A stretch of DNA of 64,000 nucleotides from Asterias amurensis (GCF_032118995.1 NC_092660.1:3735501-3799500); one strand, 5' to 3'. Positions 12,501 to 25,330 are shown, counted from the stretch's first letter. Notes: generated by a model not told the origin, from the sequence alone. Made by a program: numbers and translations.

Positions 12501-15500
12501 GTCGCAACTCCGACTACCAATCGAGCCAAAATTTTCACAGGTTTGTTATTATATGCGTAATAATGTTAAAATACACCAAGTGAGAAGACTGGTCTTTGGC
12601 AGTTACCACTGTCTTTAACGGGTTCCGGTTTGAGAGTGGCGCACGCTTTTTGTGTATGGTTGTGTAGTTTCCCACTGACTTGTGTATGGTTGTGTAGTTT
12701 CCCACTGACTTGTGTATGGTTGTATAGTTTCCCATTGACTTGTGTATGGTTGTGTAGTTTCCCATTGACTTGTGTATGGTTGTGAAGTGTCCTATTGACT
12801 TGTGTATGGTTGTGTTGTTTCCAATTGACTTGTGTATGGTTGTGTAGTCATTAACCATCAACATATTCTGTGTACCTCATGTTAGTTGTAATTACTCTGA
12901 AGAGGTTTTTGATGCATTTTGGCACACGTTTTGTCCACAATTAAATTTCTGATTTTGTTTTATTATAAAAAAAAAAAAAAAAAAAAGGCAGAGGACACTA
13001 TTGGTAATTACTCAAAATAATTATTGGCACAAAACTTCATAGGTAACAAGTAATGGGGAGAGGTTGATGGTTTAAAACATTTTGAGAAAGGTGACTCCCT
13101 CTGAAGTAACATAGTTTTCGAGAAAGAGGTTATTTTCCACGAATTTAATTTCGAGACCTTAAGTTTAGAACTTGAGGTCTCAAAATCAGCATCTGAAAGC
13201 ATACAACTTCGTGTGACAAAGGTTTTTTTTCTTTATAGTTATATCGGAACTCCGACTACCAATCAAGATCAAATTTTCACAGGTTTGTTATTATATGCAT
13301 AATATGTTAAGATACACCAAGTGAGAAGACTGGTCTTTGGCAGTTACCACTGTCTTTAACGGGTTCCGGTTTGAGAGTGGCGCACGCTTTTTTTGTATGG
13401 TTGTGTATATTCCCATTGACTTGTGTATGGTTGTGTAGTTTCCCATTGACTTGTGTATGGTTGTGTAGTTTCCCATCGACTTGTGTATGGTTGTGTAGTT
13501 TCCCATTGACTTGTGTATGGTTGTGTAGTTTCCCATTGACTGGTGTATGGTTGTGTAGTTTCCCATTGACTTGTGTATGGTTGTGTATATTCCCATTGAC
13601 TTGTGTATGGTTGTGTAGTTTCCCATTGACTTGTGTATGGTTGTGTAGTTTCCCATTGACTTGTGTATGGTTGTATAGTTACCCATTGACTTGTGTATGG
13701 TTGTGTCAATTCCCATTGACTTGTGTATGGTTGTGTAGTTTCCAATTTACTTGTGTATAGTTGTGTAGTTTCCCATTGACTTGTGTATGGTTGTGAAGTG
13801 TCCCATTGACTTGTGTATGGTTGTGTAGTTTCCCATTGACTTGTGTATGGTTGTGTAATTTCCCATTGACATGTGTATGGTTGTGTAGTTTCCAATTGAC
13901 TTGTGTATGTTTGTGTAGTCATTAACTATAAACATATTCTAAGTACCTCATATTAGTTTCAATTACTCTGAAGAGGTTTTTGATGCATTTAGGCACACTT
14001 TTTTGTCCACAATTAAATTTCTGATTTTTTTTTATTATAAAAAAAAGGGCAGAGGACACGTTTGGTAACTACTCAAAATAATTATTGGCATAAAACTTTA
14101 TTGGTAACGAGTAATGGGGAGAGGTTGATGGTATAAAGCATTTTGAGAAAAGCGACTCCCTCTGAAGTAACATAGTTTTCGAGAAAGAGGTTATTTTCCA
14201 CGAATTTAATTTCGAGACCTTAAGTTTAGAACTTGAGGTCTCAAAATCAAGCATCTGAAAGCACACAACTTCGTGTGACAAAGGTGTTTTTTTCTTTATA
14301 GTTATGTCGAAACTCCGACTACCAATCAAGCTAAAATTTTCACAGGTTTGTTATTATATGCGTAATAATGTTAAGATACACCAAGTGAGAAGACTGGTCT
14401 TTGGCAGTTACCACTGTCTTTAACGGGTTCCGGTTTGAGAGTGGCGCACGCTTTTTGTGTATGGTTGTGTAGTTTCCCACTGACTTGTGCATGGTTGTGT
14501 AGTTTCCCACTGACTTGTGTATGGTTGTGTAGTTTCCCACTGACTTGTGTATAGTTGTATAGTTTCCCATTGACTTGTGTATGGTTGTGTAGTTTCCCAT
14601 TGACTTGTGTATGGTTGTGAAGTGTCCTATTGACTTGTGTATGGTTGTGTAGTTTCCCATTGACTTGTGTATGGTTGTGTAGTTTCCCATTGAGTTGTGT
14701 ATGGTTGTGTAGTTTCCCATTGACATGTGCATGGTTGTGTAGTTTCCAATTGACTTGTGTATGGTTGTGTAGTCATTAACTATAAACATATTCTAAGTAC
14801 CTCATGTTAGTTTTAATTACTCTGAAGAGGTTTTTGATGCATTTTGGCACACTTTTTTGTCCACAATTAAATTTCTGATTTTTTTTTATTATAAAAAAAA
14901 GGGCAGAGGACACGTTTGGTAACTACTCAAAATAATTATTGGCATTAAACTTTATTGGTAACGAGTAATGGGGAGAGGTTGATGGTATAAAGCAGTTTGA
15001 GAAAAGCGACTCCCTCTGAAGTAACATAGTTTTCGAGAAAGAGGTTATTTTCCACGAATTTAATTTCGAGACCTTAAGTTTAGAACTTGAGGTCTCAAAA
15101 TCAAGCATCTGAAAGCACACAACTTCGTGTAACAAAGGTGTTTTTTTCTGTATAGTTATGTCGCAACTCCGACTACCAATCGAGCCAAAATTTTCACAGG
15201 TTTGTTATTATATGCGTAATAATGTTAAAATACACCAAGTGAGAAGACTGGTCTTTGGCAGTTACCACTGTCTTTAACGGGTTCCGGTTTGAGAGTGGCG
15301 CACGCTTTTTGTGTATGGTTGTGTAGTTTCCCACTGACTTGTGTATGGTTGTGTAGTTTCCCACTGACTTGTGTATGGTTGTATAGTTTCCCATTGACTT
15401 GTGTATGGTTGTGTAGTTTCCCATTGACTTGTGTATGGTTGTGAAGTGTCCTATTGACTTGTGTATGGTTGTGTTGTTTCCAATTGACTTGTGTATGGTT

Positions 15501-18500
15501 GTGTAGTCATTAACCATCAACATATTCTGTGTACCTCATGTTAGTTGTAATTACTCTGAAGAGGTTTTTGATGCATTTTGGCACACGTTTTGTCCACAAT
15601 TAAATTTCTGATTTTTTTTTATTATAAAAAAAAATAAAACAAAAAGGCAGAGGACACTATTGGTAATTACTCAAAATATTTATTGGCACAAAACTTCATT
15701 GGTAACAAGTAATGGGGAGAGGTTGATGGTTTAAAACATTTTGAGAAAAGTGACTCCCTCTGAAGTAACATAGTTTTCGAGAAAGAGGTTATTTTCCACG
15801 AATTTAATTTCGAGACCTTAAGTTTAGAACTTGAGGTCTCAAAATCAAGCATCTGAAAGCACACAACTTCGTGTGACAAGGGTGTTTTTTCTGTATAGTT
15901 ATATCGCAACTCCGACTACCAATCAAGCTAAAATTTTCACAGGTTTGTTATTATATGCGTAATAATGTTAAAATACACCAAGTGAGAAGACTGGTCTTTG
16001 GCAGTTACCACTGTCTTTAACGGGTTCCGGTTTGAGAGTGGCGCACGCTTTTTGTGTATGGTTGTGTAGTTTCCCACTGACTTGTGTATGGTTGTGTAGT
16101 TTCCCATTGACTTGTGTATGGTTGTGAAGTGTCCTTTTGACTTGTGTATGGTTGTGTAGTTTCCCATTGACTTGTGTATGGTTGTGTAGTTTCCCATTGA
16201 GTTGTGTATGGTTGTGTAGTTTCCCATTGACTTGTGTATGGTTGTGTAGTTTCCCATTGACATGTGCATGGTTGTGTAGTTTCCAATTGACTTGTGTATG
16301 GTTGTGTAGTCATTAACTATAAACATATTCTAAGTACCTCATGTTAGTTTTAATTACTCTGAAGAGGTTTTTGATGCATTTTGGCACACGTTTTGTCCAC
16401 AATTAAATTTCTGATTTTTTTTTATTATAAAAAAAAAGGCAGAGGACACGTTTGGTAACTACTCAAAATAGTTATTGGCATGAAACTTTATTGGTAACGA
16501 TTAATGGGGAGAGGTTGATGGTATAAAGCAGTTTGAGAAAAGCGACTCCTTCTGAAGTAACATAGTTTTCGAGAAAGAGGTTTATTTCCACGAATTTAAT
16601 TTCGAGACCTTAAGTTTAGAACTTGAGGTCTCAAAATCAAGCATCTGAAAGCACACAACTTCGTGTGACAAGGGTGTTTTTTCTGTATAGTTATATCGCA
16701 ACTCCGACTACCAATCAAGCTAAAATTTTCACAGGTTTGTTATTATATGCGTAATAATGTTAAAATACACCAAGTGAGAAGACTGGTCTTTGGCAGTTAC
16801 CACTGTCTTTAACGGGTTCCGGTTTGAGAGTGGCGCACGCTTTTTGTGTATGGTTGTGTAGTTTCCCACTGACTTGTGTATGGTTGTGTAGTTTCCCACT
16901 GACTTGTGTATGGTTGTATAGTTTCCCATTGACTTGTGTATGGTTGTGTAGTTTCCCATTGACTTGTGTATGGTTGTGAAGTGTCCTATTGACTTGTGTA
17001 TGGTTGTGTTGTTTCCAATTGACTTGTGTATGGTTGTGTAGTCATTAACCATCAACATATTCTGTGTACCTCATGTTAGTTGTAATTACTCTGAAGAGGT
17101 TTTTGATGCATTTTGGCACACGTTTTGTCCACAATTAAATTTCTGATTTTTTTTTATTATAAAAAAAAATAAAACAAAAAGGCAGAGGACACTATTGGTA
17201 ATTACTCAAAATATTTATTGGCACAAAACTTCATTGGTAACAAGTAATGGGGAGAGGTTGATGGTTTAAAACATTTTGAGAAAAGTGACTCCCTCTGAAG
17301 TAACATAGTTTTCGAGAAAGAGGTTATTTTCCACGAATTTAATTTCGAGACCTTAAGTTGAGAACTTGAGGTCTCAAAATCAAGCATCTGAAAGCACACA
17401 ACTTCGTGTGACAAAGGTGTTTTTTTCTGTATAGTTATATCGCAACTCCGACTACCAATCAAGCTCAAATTTTCACAGGTTTGTTATTATATGCATAATA
17501 ATGTTAAGATAGTTTCCCATTGACATGTGCATGGTTGTGTAGTTTCCCATTGACTTGTGTATGGTTGTGTAGTTTCCCATTGACTTGTGTATGGTTGTGA
17601 AGTGTCCCATCGACTTGTGTATGGTTGTGTAGTTTCCCATTGACTTGTGTATGGTTGTGTAGTTTCCCATTGACTTGTGTATGGTTGTGTAGTTTCCCAT
17701 TGACTTGTGTATGGTTGTGTAGTTTCCCATTGACTTGTGTATGGTTGTGTAGTTTCCAATTGACTTGTGTATGGTTGTGACGTCATTAACCATCAACATA
17801 TTCTGTGTACCTCATGTTAGTTGTAATTACTCTGAAGAGGTTTTGATGCATTTTGGCACACTTTTTCGCCACAATTAATTTTCTAATTTTTTTTTTATCA
17901 TAAAAATTTAAAAAAAAAAAGGCAGAGGACACTATTGGTAATTACTCAAAATAATTATTGGCACAAAACTTCATTGGTAACAAGTAATGGGGAGAGGTTG
18001 GTGGTATAAAACATTTTGAGAAAAGTGACTCCCTCTGAAGTAACATAGTTTTCGAGAAACAGATAATTTTCCACGAATTTAATTTCGAGACCTTAAGTTT
18101 AGAACTTGAGGTCTCAAAATCAAGCATCTGAAAGCACACAACTTCGTGTGACAAGGGTGTTTTTTTAATAGTTATATCGCAACTCCGACTACCAATCAAG
18201 CTCAAATGTTCACAGGTTTGTTATTATATGCATAATATGTTAAGATACACCAAGTGAGAAGACTGGTCTTTGGCAGTTACCACTGTCTTTAACGGGTTCC
18301 GGTTTGAGAGTGGCGCACGCTTTTTGTGTATATTCCCATTGACTTGTGTATGGTTGTGTAGTTTCCCGTTGACTTGTGTATGGTTGTATAGTTTCCCATT
18401 GACTGGTGTATGGTTGTGTCAATTCCCATTGACTGGTGTATGGTTGTGAAGTGTCCCATTGACTTGTGTATGGTTGTGTAGTTTTCCATTGACTTGTGTG

Positions 18501-18871
18501 TGGTTGTGTAGTTTCCCATTGACATTGTGTATGGTTGTGTAGTGTCCCACTGACTTGTGTATGGTTGTGTAGTTTCCCATTGACTTGTGTATGGTTGTGT
18601 AGTTTCCCATTGACTGGTGTATGGTTGTGTAGTTTCCTATTGACATTGTGTATGGTTGTGTAGTTTCCCATTGACTTGTGTATGGTTGTGTAGTTTCCCA
18701 TTGACTTGTGTATGGTTGTGTAGTTTCCCATTGACTTGTGTATGGTTGTGTAGTTTCCCATTGACTTGTGTATGGTTGTGTAGTTTCCCATTGACTTGTG
18801 TATGGTTGTCTAGTTTCCCATTGACATGTGTATACTAGTTGTGTAGTTTCCCATTGACTTGTGTATGGTTG
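9197..18871 (+). repeat. Composite satellite: MITE + inverted 30 bp minisatellite, 11 units
   Basis: Eleven tandem units start at about 9201, 9997, 11390, 12243, 12987, 14048, 14902, 15646, 16438, 17181 and 17921. Each contains a ~370 bp family-A MITE, a ~45 bp linker (ending GCGCACGCTTTTTGTG), a variable run of the 30 bp minisatellite reverse-complemented relative to 2.6-5.2 kb, and a ~130 bp tail ending in A-rich DNA. Minisatellite runs lie near 9602-9858, 10405-11262, 11798-12118, 12650-12850, 13394-13920, 14455-14776, 15309-15510, 16050-16312, 16848-17045, 17509-17780 and 18325-18871. Units 2-3-4 (9997-12986) recur almost unchanged as units 5-6-7 (12987-15645); they differ mainly by eleven 30-mers missing from unit 5. 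Unit 10 lacks the MITE 3' end and the linker. All open frames here are repeat artefacts. Confidence 0.96.
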
Positions 18872-19019
18872 TGTGGCCTCTGGACTTGGCATGTCTGGCT
18901 TTATGAAGTGCGCCCTTTGCATGTGAAAGCATTGCTCTTTTTATGAAACAGCCCCATTGTACATTACAATGATCCTGGTTACTGCTACTTTTAGTCAGCA
19001 TTAAAATGGTATAATAATA

Positions 19020-19055
<36 letters not shown>

Positions 19056-19229
19056 TGTGACTTCTTATAATATAGCGCACGGTCATGTCCGTCACACAGT
19101 GACGCTCCATACGTGTCGATATTTTTGTTTACGGAAGTATGGAAATAATGTGTACTTGAATTGAACAAAGTTAAATGAAGTAGCAAAGATAATATTACAA
19201 AGTCTTTCACTGCATTCACCTCTCTTTAA
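18872..19229. repeat. Array edge and (AAT)n microsatellite
   Basis: The composite array ends near 18871. An AAT/ATA microsatellite of about 12 copies lies at 19013-19053. The remainder is unique-looking and not obviously coding. Confidence 0.6.
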
Positions 19230-19341
19230 GATATGGTCGATGGTGAAACGACTGACAGTGGTCCCATCAGTGGTACCAAACCTACAGCCGGTTTCAACTA
19301 TGGTCAACATAGCATGTGCTTCAAGGATTCCATCAAGTTAG

Positions 19342-19720
19342 TGTCGTGATCTCTTTCAATAATGAAGAGCTCTGGAGTAAATCCTTCGAGCCAGAAGACG
19401 AGATTGAAGTCGGTTTTGCATCTAGTGACGATGCAGAGTGGCTCGTGCAACCGTTCTATGGACCACAAGGTATCAAACATTTGATGTCAGTGTTTTGTAT
19501 TATACCAAAAGTCGTATATTAAAAGGACATGCAAGGGCACAGTCCGAAATTCGTTTTGGGACCCCTGCCCGACCCAATTATTAATGACTTATGTATCTTT
19601 ATCTCTTTCTGATTCACTTCAGAAGCGAGCCGGCGCCGTCGATCAGTGATGACTGAAGAACCGAACTCTCTGAAAAGTGGTAATCCTAAATCGATGTTCC
19701 TGGAATGTGGAATCCTTTGA
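19342..19720 (+). CDS. Last two exons of an unidentified gene (partial)
   Basis: Exon 19342-19469 follows AG at 19340-19341 and ends at a GT donor. The next exon, 19623-19720, follows a strong pyrimidine tract and CAG. Joined in phase, they read VVISFNNEELWSKSFEPEDE, then an acidic stretch to LVQPFYGPQ, across the junction to EASRRRRSVMTEEPNSLKSG, and stop at TGA 19718-19720. Acidic then arginine-rich composition with matching splice phase supports a real C-terminus. I do not recognise the family. A second open stretch just upstream (19233-19349, starting MVDGETTDSGPISG) is in another frame, so the upstream structure is unclear and a frameshift or small exon is possible. Confidence 0.45.
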
Positions 19721-20545
19721 TATTGACATCGTCCGCAGTTTAATAATTTATTTTACGTTTAATTGTTCATAATTAGTATACAAATTACATTTTGGTATGT
19801 GCTTTTTGTTTTGCGAAATTTATAAACAAATTGCATGAAATGGTGTGGATAGTATTATGACTGTGTCCTTAATCGTTGTCACTTGTTTCGACATCTGGTT
19901 TCACGGCATTGTATCAACTGATGTTGTAATTATAATAATAACAATACTAGACATTGGGCGTTGTGAACAAACACAAAGCTGCTCCGTGTTGTTTTTCTTG
20001 GATTATGTGCTTCAATGACCGAGGAGTCTATAACTGAAAACAAATTGAAAATCGTTGTGCAGTTCTTGATATACGGCCCCACTTCCGGTTGACGTGAAAG
20101 TAAAGGTCAACATGGGGTCACGGCAATTCTATGAGCAGCAAGTCAAAATAATGTATAAGGTAGGCTGCAGTGTTTTTAAAAATTTATTTAAACGATTAAA
20201 CACGACTTTTTAAACCTGAAGACTTTTTTTATATTTGTTATTAAATGCGCAGGTATTTTAAAAATGGTTAAACCCACCCCGCTCCTAAAAGGGAGCCTTC
20301 ATTTGCATAAAGGTGACGTCATGTCGGTAACCCGAGCCTGGCTGTGTGCATATAGAGACGTGTTCACTGTGTGGCCTGGTACCTATGCGCGTGTAGTTAG
20401 GGACCAGACTCTTTTTGCCAACGATTATGTTTGAATTCCCGACGTGACGTCGATGGTAGGTGGGCGGTAACAATCCACAAAGGGAGGGGGGCATGACTTA
20501 TTCGCCAATTACGCAAGTCAGATATGTCGGGAATAAAAAAAACAC
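19721..20545. other. Intergenic, between convergent genes
   Basis: No gene supported. It separates the 3' end of the plus-strand gene from the poly(A) end of the minus-strand LURAP1-like gene. Confidence 0.4.
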
Positions 20546-20547
20546 AT

Positions 20548-20601
20548 TTTATTGATGTTCAATACATATATCAGAAATAAATGACAGCAAAATATTTTAT
20601 T
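20548..20601 (-). terminator. Candidate poly(A) signals of the LURAP1-like gene
   Basis: Read on the minus strand, AATAAA occurs at 20601-20596 and again at 20553-20548, about 260-310 bp past the stop codon. Either could direct 3' end formation. Confidence 0.5.
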
Positions 20602-20861
20602 TGAGTTCACTGCAGCATCCCTTCAAGGCTGACACAGGTGAGCCCCACAAGTGACTTCAACGCTAATCGAACGCATTCTATATAATTAATAAGTCTGCTG
20701 CCACCTAGCGTTTCAGAGTCTTCCACTGCCATCAAAGGACAGCCTTTGACGAACATCTCACTATACCCTGAACTTAAAATTGTCCAAGAGTCTAAGCTGC
20801 AGTAATGTCTATTCGTATTATAATCTAAACGCAGCTTCAGATTCACAGCAATAAAACAAAC

Positions 20862-22807
20862 TTAAATCACTGCTGTATTAGTCACTTGAATTGCATCATA
20901 CCGCGGGTCGAATGCAGGAGAACTTTTGGAATGGTGGAGCCTGGCTATCTTTTTAGCATGTTGATCAGCAGTCATCTCCGATCCTTCTTTTTCATTTTTC
21001 TCCGTGATTCCTGCTTCTAGGGCTCCGGACGAACTTCGTCGTTTTCTTAAGGTGCCTGGTGACGGCGTCGACTGGGGTGCTTCTTTGGGGATATGGTCAA
21101 CGCTGGAACGACGCTGCCTCTCAAAGTCACAACTTCCCCCTGTCAGGAGCTGCGGGAAACTACTATTCATCTCTGTTTGAGGAGACCTCCAAAGGGTATT
21201 CTGCAAGCTCGGCAGACCGTACTCACGGCTGGTCTGCTGACCGTTCGCGTGCGGCTGCATGCTCGCCCCAACACTATTCAATCTCCCCATGTTGGTACGG
21301 GATAAGTTACTACGGGGGTCATCTCTCCAACTTGATAGATCTCGACTGGACGCAGACTGCCACTGGCGGCGCTCTGACATCCACTTCTCGTGTATTTGCT
21401 CGATGGACTCGCACATGGATGAATTTATTGATTCACACGAATCACTCATGTCATATGATTCACTCATCCAGCGTAGCTCTTCAATGGCATCGTAAATTGT
21501 GAGGAAATGTTTCAACAAGCCCAAGTCTACAGCCCTCAGTGCACTCTAGAAATATTAAAAATAGAAGAGATAAATAATAATTACCGCGGTTTGTTCGAAA
21601 CATCACTAAACCTGTCACCCGATCTGGCAAACCAGGGCCCAATTACAAAGAGCTGCTTAAAATAAGTAGCCTTAAGCCATCATATTTACGCTTACCATAC
21701 CAGGGTTACCAGCCAAAATACCATGTCTCATGTACAGAGTGGACTGGTTTCCTGCTCATCTCTGCTAAGCATAAAACTGTTAAGCAAATTGGACCCAGAG
21801 CTTAATAACTCGGGAAGATCACGATTCTAGAGTATAGACAGGTGGGTCCAAGAGCACGTCATCACTATGACTACTTCCGAGTCATAGTGGACATGGATTC
21901 TGGGTCCCAGGGGGCGGACAAATTTCCGGGTCAAGTGACCCGGAAAGTAGCAAAACTACTTTTTGTTTTACTCTGAAACTGCTTATTATGACCAAATTCT
22001 GTGCCATAACTTACACAGATTCCAAGTTAAACTGACGACCCAGAAATGGTTCAGGCCAAACGGGGAACCCGGATCCAGGTCAATTCCGACTCGGAACTTG
22101 CTTATGGGATTGAGAGCACACGGAACTCTCCGCTTTTATGACTGCCTGTGTTGTGTCATTTCGTTGGGTAATTATGTGTTTATGTAGTTTTTATTTTGGT
22201 AATTCTCGTTAAATAAGGAATCTTTTCAACGAGTCTAACTGGCACTTGATTGTCAAACATTAATTACTTGTTTCTGTTAAGGCAAAGTACAACCAATATA
22301 AAACACATAATTTGCAATTATGTTGGCCTAACTTATTGGCCTAATGGGGAGGCTTCGTTTGGCCATTAAAATATTAAGTCTAGTCATTGTCACAAAATAT
22401 TTATTAATAGAAAAACTTACCATAGAGGTCTTGAGTTTGTGGCAACTTTCCTGCAGCTTGTCGTGTTTGACAACGAGTTGTTTTACGGGAGACAAATGCC
22501 TCAGTGTGACGTCATCAGTGGGAGAAGTTCCATGCATGTCTTCTTCCTTCAATCCCGTCGCCATCTTGTCATCATGTTTTCGCTGGTGTACCTCGGGGGT
22601 ACTGCACCGTTGAGATGCAGCTAGCATCTCAACTGATCCCGGTGGTGTTCGATTCAAACTTAGACCGCCACTGGACGACGTATATGTCGGTGGCGCGTTG
22701 AAGTTATCGAGCATCGGGCGCATAAGGCAATGCGGGACAGAGGCACCCAGTTTATTCTCAATCCCACAACAAAGTTCGTCCATATATTCGACATCAGTAA
22801 GTTCCAT
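20862..22807 (-). CDS. LURAP1/LURAP1L-family leucine-rich adaptor protein
   Basis: Two coding exons on the minus strand: 22807-22421 (129 codons, GTAAGT donor) and 21545-20862 (227 codons plus stop). The junction is in phase 0 and gives 356 residues. The N-terminus has ENKLGASVPHCLMRPML, like the E-x-K-[LI]-G-x-x-[VT]-P-x-x-L-[LV]-R motif of vertebrate LURAP1/LURAP1L. The second exon opens with SALRAVDLGLLKHFLTIYDA followed by IEELRWMSE, matching the conserved leucine-rich LRA-x-D...IE-x-x-[RK]W helix. The rest is Ser/Arg-rich and probably disordered. It is longer than the roughly 230-240 residue vertebrate proteins. Vertebrate members bind MRCK/MYO18A or activate NF-kB; that role here is inferred. 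An upstream coding exon cannot be excluded. Confidence 0.82.
21635..21795. mobile_element. GGGCCC-type palindromic MITE (family D) in LURAP1-like intron
   Basis: Starts GGGCCCAATTACAAAGAGCT and ends AAGCAAATTGGACCC, an imperfect inverted repeat seen in several other copies in the window. It sits about 90 bp inside the 3' end of the intron (minus strand). Confidence 0.65.
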
Positions 22808-23066
22808 CTTGATGTTCTGCTGGTATATAAATAATTGTATATGACCCTGTACCTTTCCCCCAACGGTTAAACAACCAATCGTTCAATAAAAGTAACGGGC
22901 ATGAAAATGATTGTGGAGTTCACCTCAGGCACAGAACGCAGCGGAGGTTATTACAACGTTTCAATGGTTACACACAATGTCCGGGTACGTCAAGACATAT
23001 TTACCTTTTGATAGGTGGACTAAAGTTCACCGTCGACAATAATCAGCTTATAGTATATATATATGC
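22808..23066 (-). promoter_or_regulatory. Putative 5' UTR/promoter of LURAP1-like gene
   Basis: An alternating TATATATATA tract near 23052-23062 lies about 245 bp upstream of the start codon in minus-strand orientation. It is a candidate TATA region only; no transcript data support it. Confidence 0.25.
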
Positions 23067-23162
23067 CTGTCAGCGAATTATTTGGCAGAGTAAACAGTCG
23101 TGGATTTATGGATTATTATTTTGTTTACATGTTTCGACCGCTGTAGTTAATATTACTCCCAC

Positions 23163-23395
23163 TTAAAGGCAGTGGACACTATTGGTAATTACTCAAAATA
23201 ATTATTAGCATATAAAACCTTTCTTGGTGACGAGCAATGGGGAGAGGTTGATGGTATAAAACATCATGAGAAACGGCTCCCTCTGAAGTGCCATAGTTTT
23301 CGAGAAAGGAGTAATTTTTTATTTATCGAATGTTGGAAATCGAGAATACTGAAATCGCGAATGTCTTTGACATTTTACCGACAGTAAGCCTTTAA
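23163..23395 (+). mobile_element. Family-A MITE, internally deleted
   Basis: TTAAAGGCAGTGGACACTAT at the left and a TTAA-ending right terminus (TAAGCCTTTAA) bound 233 bp. The sequence matches the family up to the GAGAAAGGAGTAATTTT region, then jumps to a diverged end. Confidence 0.75.
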
Positions 23396-24060
23396 GGAAA
23401 TGTTGATTTGGTCATCTTAACAAAACTGTATAAGATGTGTATACGCAAGGCTGACTCGAATGTATTAAAGTTCACAACTGTACAGTGTCAGGACCGGATT
23501 ACACAGTAATACTACACTTCGTGCAGTAAATCATAGGCCTTTAAGTAAACATTAAATTTATCGAATTATAGGTGCATGCTTGAGCCTGCATTGTGTAATT
23601 TATCTAGGGTTGATTTGCTTCCCAATGCACTGATTTGGGGGAAAGACCAGCCCACTTCGATATCAAGTCTGAATCTACCTATTGTTGCCCCTCGTATTGT
23701 CTGGTGTAAGGTGCAATTGTGTCCACCATGCAATACTCTCCGCCCCGGACACTTTTGCATATGCAATCGTGTCCGAGGCCATGCAAAAACCGTCCTGCGG
23801 AGATGATGGATGTACAGGTGCGCGGTATAAGCAAGCGTGCATGCACTGAACCTACATGTACGTATAATATGCACCAAAAATATTCACGCAGTTTATGATT
23901 GCAGCGAATACCCAACGGCCCAACATTTCCCATGTCATTCGTGACTTAGCTTGTAAAAAAAGGGGGCGAACGTGTTGCGTCGACCAAGGACGTTTAATTT
24001 ACTGCAAGGACGGTTTTGCACGGGGGCGGACACAATTGCATTATGCAGCAGTGTCCGGGC

Positions 24061-24189
24061 GGTGATACTTGTTTGGATCATTATATTCTACTTTTAAAAC
24101 ATCCTTCTAACCATATGCATTTCATAACAAACGGTTTCAAATGCTCTTATAGACCAACTCGTCCGATCCAAGGCAACGTGTTCCTTTAA
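24061..24189 (+). mobile_element. Family-C TTAA MITE, 3' fragment
   Basis: From GATACTTGTTTGGATCATTA to CAACGTGTTCCTTTAA it matches the right part of the intact copy at 59153-59545. The 5' half is missing. Confidence 0.7.
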
Positions 24190-25330
24190 TGTTACCAGGC
24201 TAGTTTCGACGCTATAGCACTCATACAATGATCGCTGCATATAGAAGTGATGCAATCTTCAATATAACCACACTATGTCACCATTACAGTTGGGACAGCA
24301 TATAATTCACAAAGCTAATAGTCTTTGGCAAATCAATTGTTTAACAATTTTAGTCCGAAAGTCATATCTTATAGTTTACTAGACAGAAACACCATTTCAA
24401 AAAAAAAAAAAAAAAACAATTAATTAGCTGTTCCGATCCAGTCGGAACAGCTATTGTTTTGTGTTTATAATTGTTTATGATCGGTTATAACAAACTTGGC
24501 TTATGTGCTCAAACTTTAATTCGAGAGACTTGATTATAGATTTGGCTTGCAAGCCACCGGGCAAGCCTAATGACATCATGGATTGGTAATTTTATGGCAC
24601 TTGAGGTAACTAGCAAAATCAACGGCTGAGCTGACCTGCCAAAAAAAATAATGCTAAAAATTTGGCAGATTAAGTATTAAAAAAACCTACGGTTTTCAGT
24701 CTTCACATAAAAACTGAGATACTACCTAGCTACGATAAGTTATTATTTGTATTCCACTTGTTGTGGTCCCATGAACAAAAAGGTTATGTATGCGCCTGTT
24801 CACCCCACTGATCTCTCTCAGTGGCATGGCGCACCCTGCCGAACAATAATAAACAAACCGCTATTTATATATAGCGCCACCACTCGGTAAAAGTGTACTG
24901 TTTACAATAATTTTAGTGACGTATTGATGACTAGCGGGATTGCACCGCGGAGTGATAGTCTATCTTAAAAACACCCAAATAATCTATAATTTAGAATGAA
25001 ATTCCACAACCACTAATCACAAATAACATTGTATCGTAAATTCTAAATAAAAAATTACTCAATTTGACTATTTATTTATGAATTTGTGTACATCTACTGA
25101 ACTATTTATGTGTGCGCACTGTTCAACACAAAATGGTGTGCAGCGGTTGTGTTATTGTGATGTGAGATAGTGCATGCAGTAACAACAGTGACGATAGGAG
25201 AACTAATGTTATCGCCATTTTTCTGTTTCGCGGAGAGAAAAATAATGTTTGTTCCTCGTACGTCGTCAGTTATGTAGAGTAGGAGAACAACAGAGTCAGT
25301 TATTTCCTTTTCCAGGGGGACTCGGTTAGT
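24190..25330. other. RNF11 upstream region
   Basis: No other gene is visible. A palindromic GCTATTTATATATAGCG at about 24861-24877 includes a TATA-like core, but it lies 450 bp upstream of the RNF11 start and may not be the promoter. Confidence 0.3.

Noticed and set aside
9498-18922. Many 60-298 codon frames (ETTQPYTSQW, CVWLCSFPLT repeats)
   Set aside because: Same 30-mer read in other frames, fused to MITE sequence; identical across duplicated units.
21059-21502. 147-codon plus-strand frame
   Set aside because: Lies antisense to the second LURAP1-like exon, which has matching splice sites and homology.
22344-22613. 89-codon plus-strand frame
   Set aside because: Antisense to LURAP1-like exon 1.
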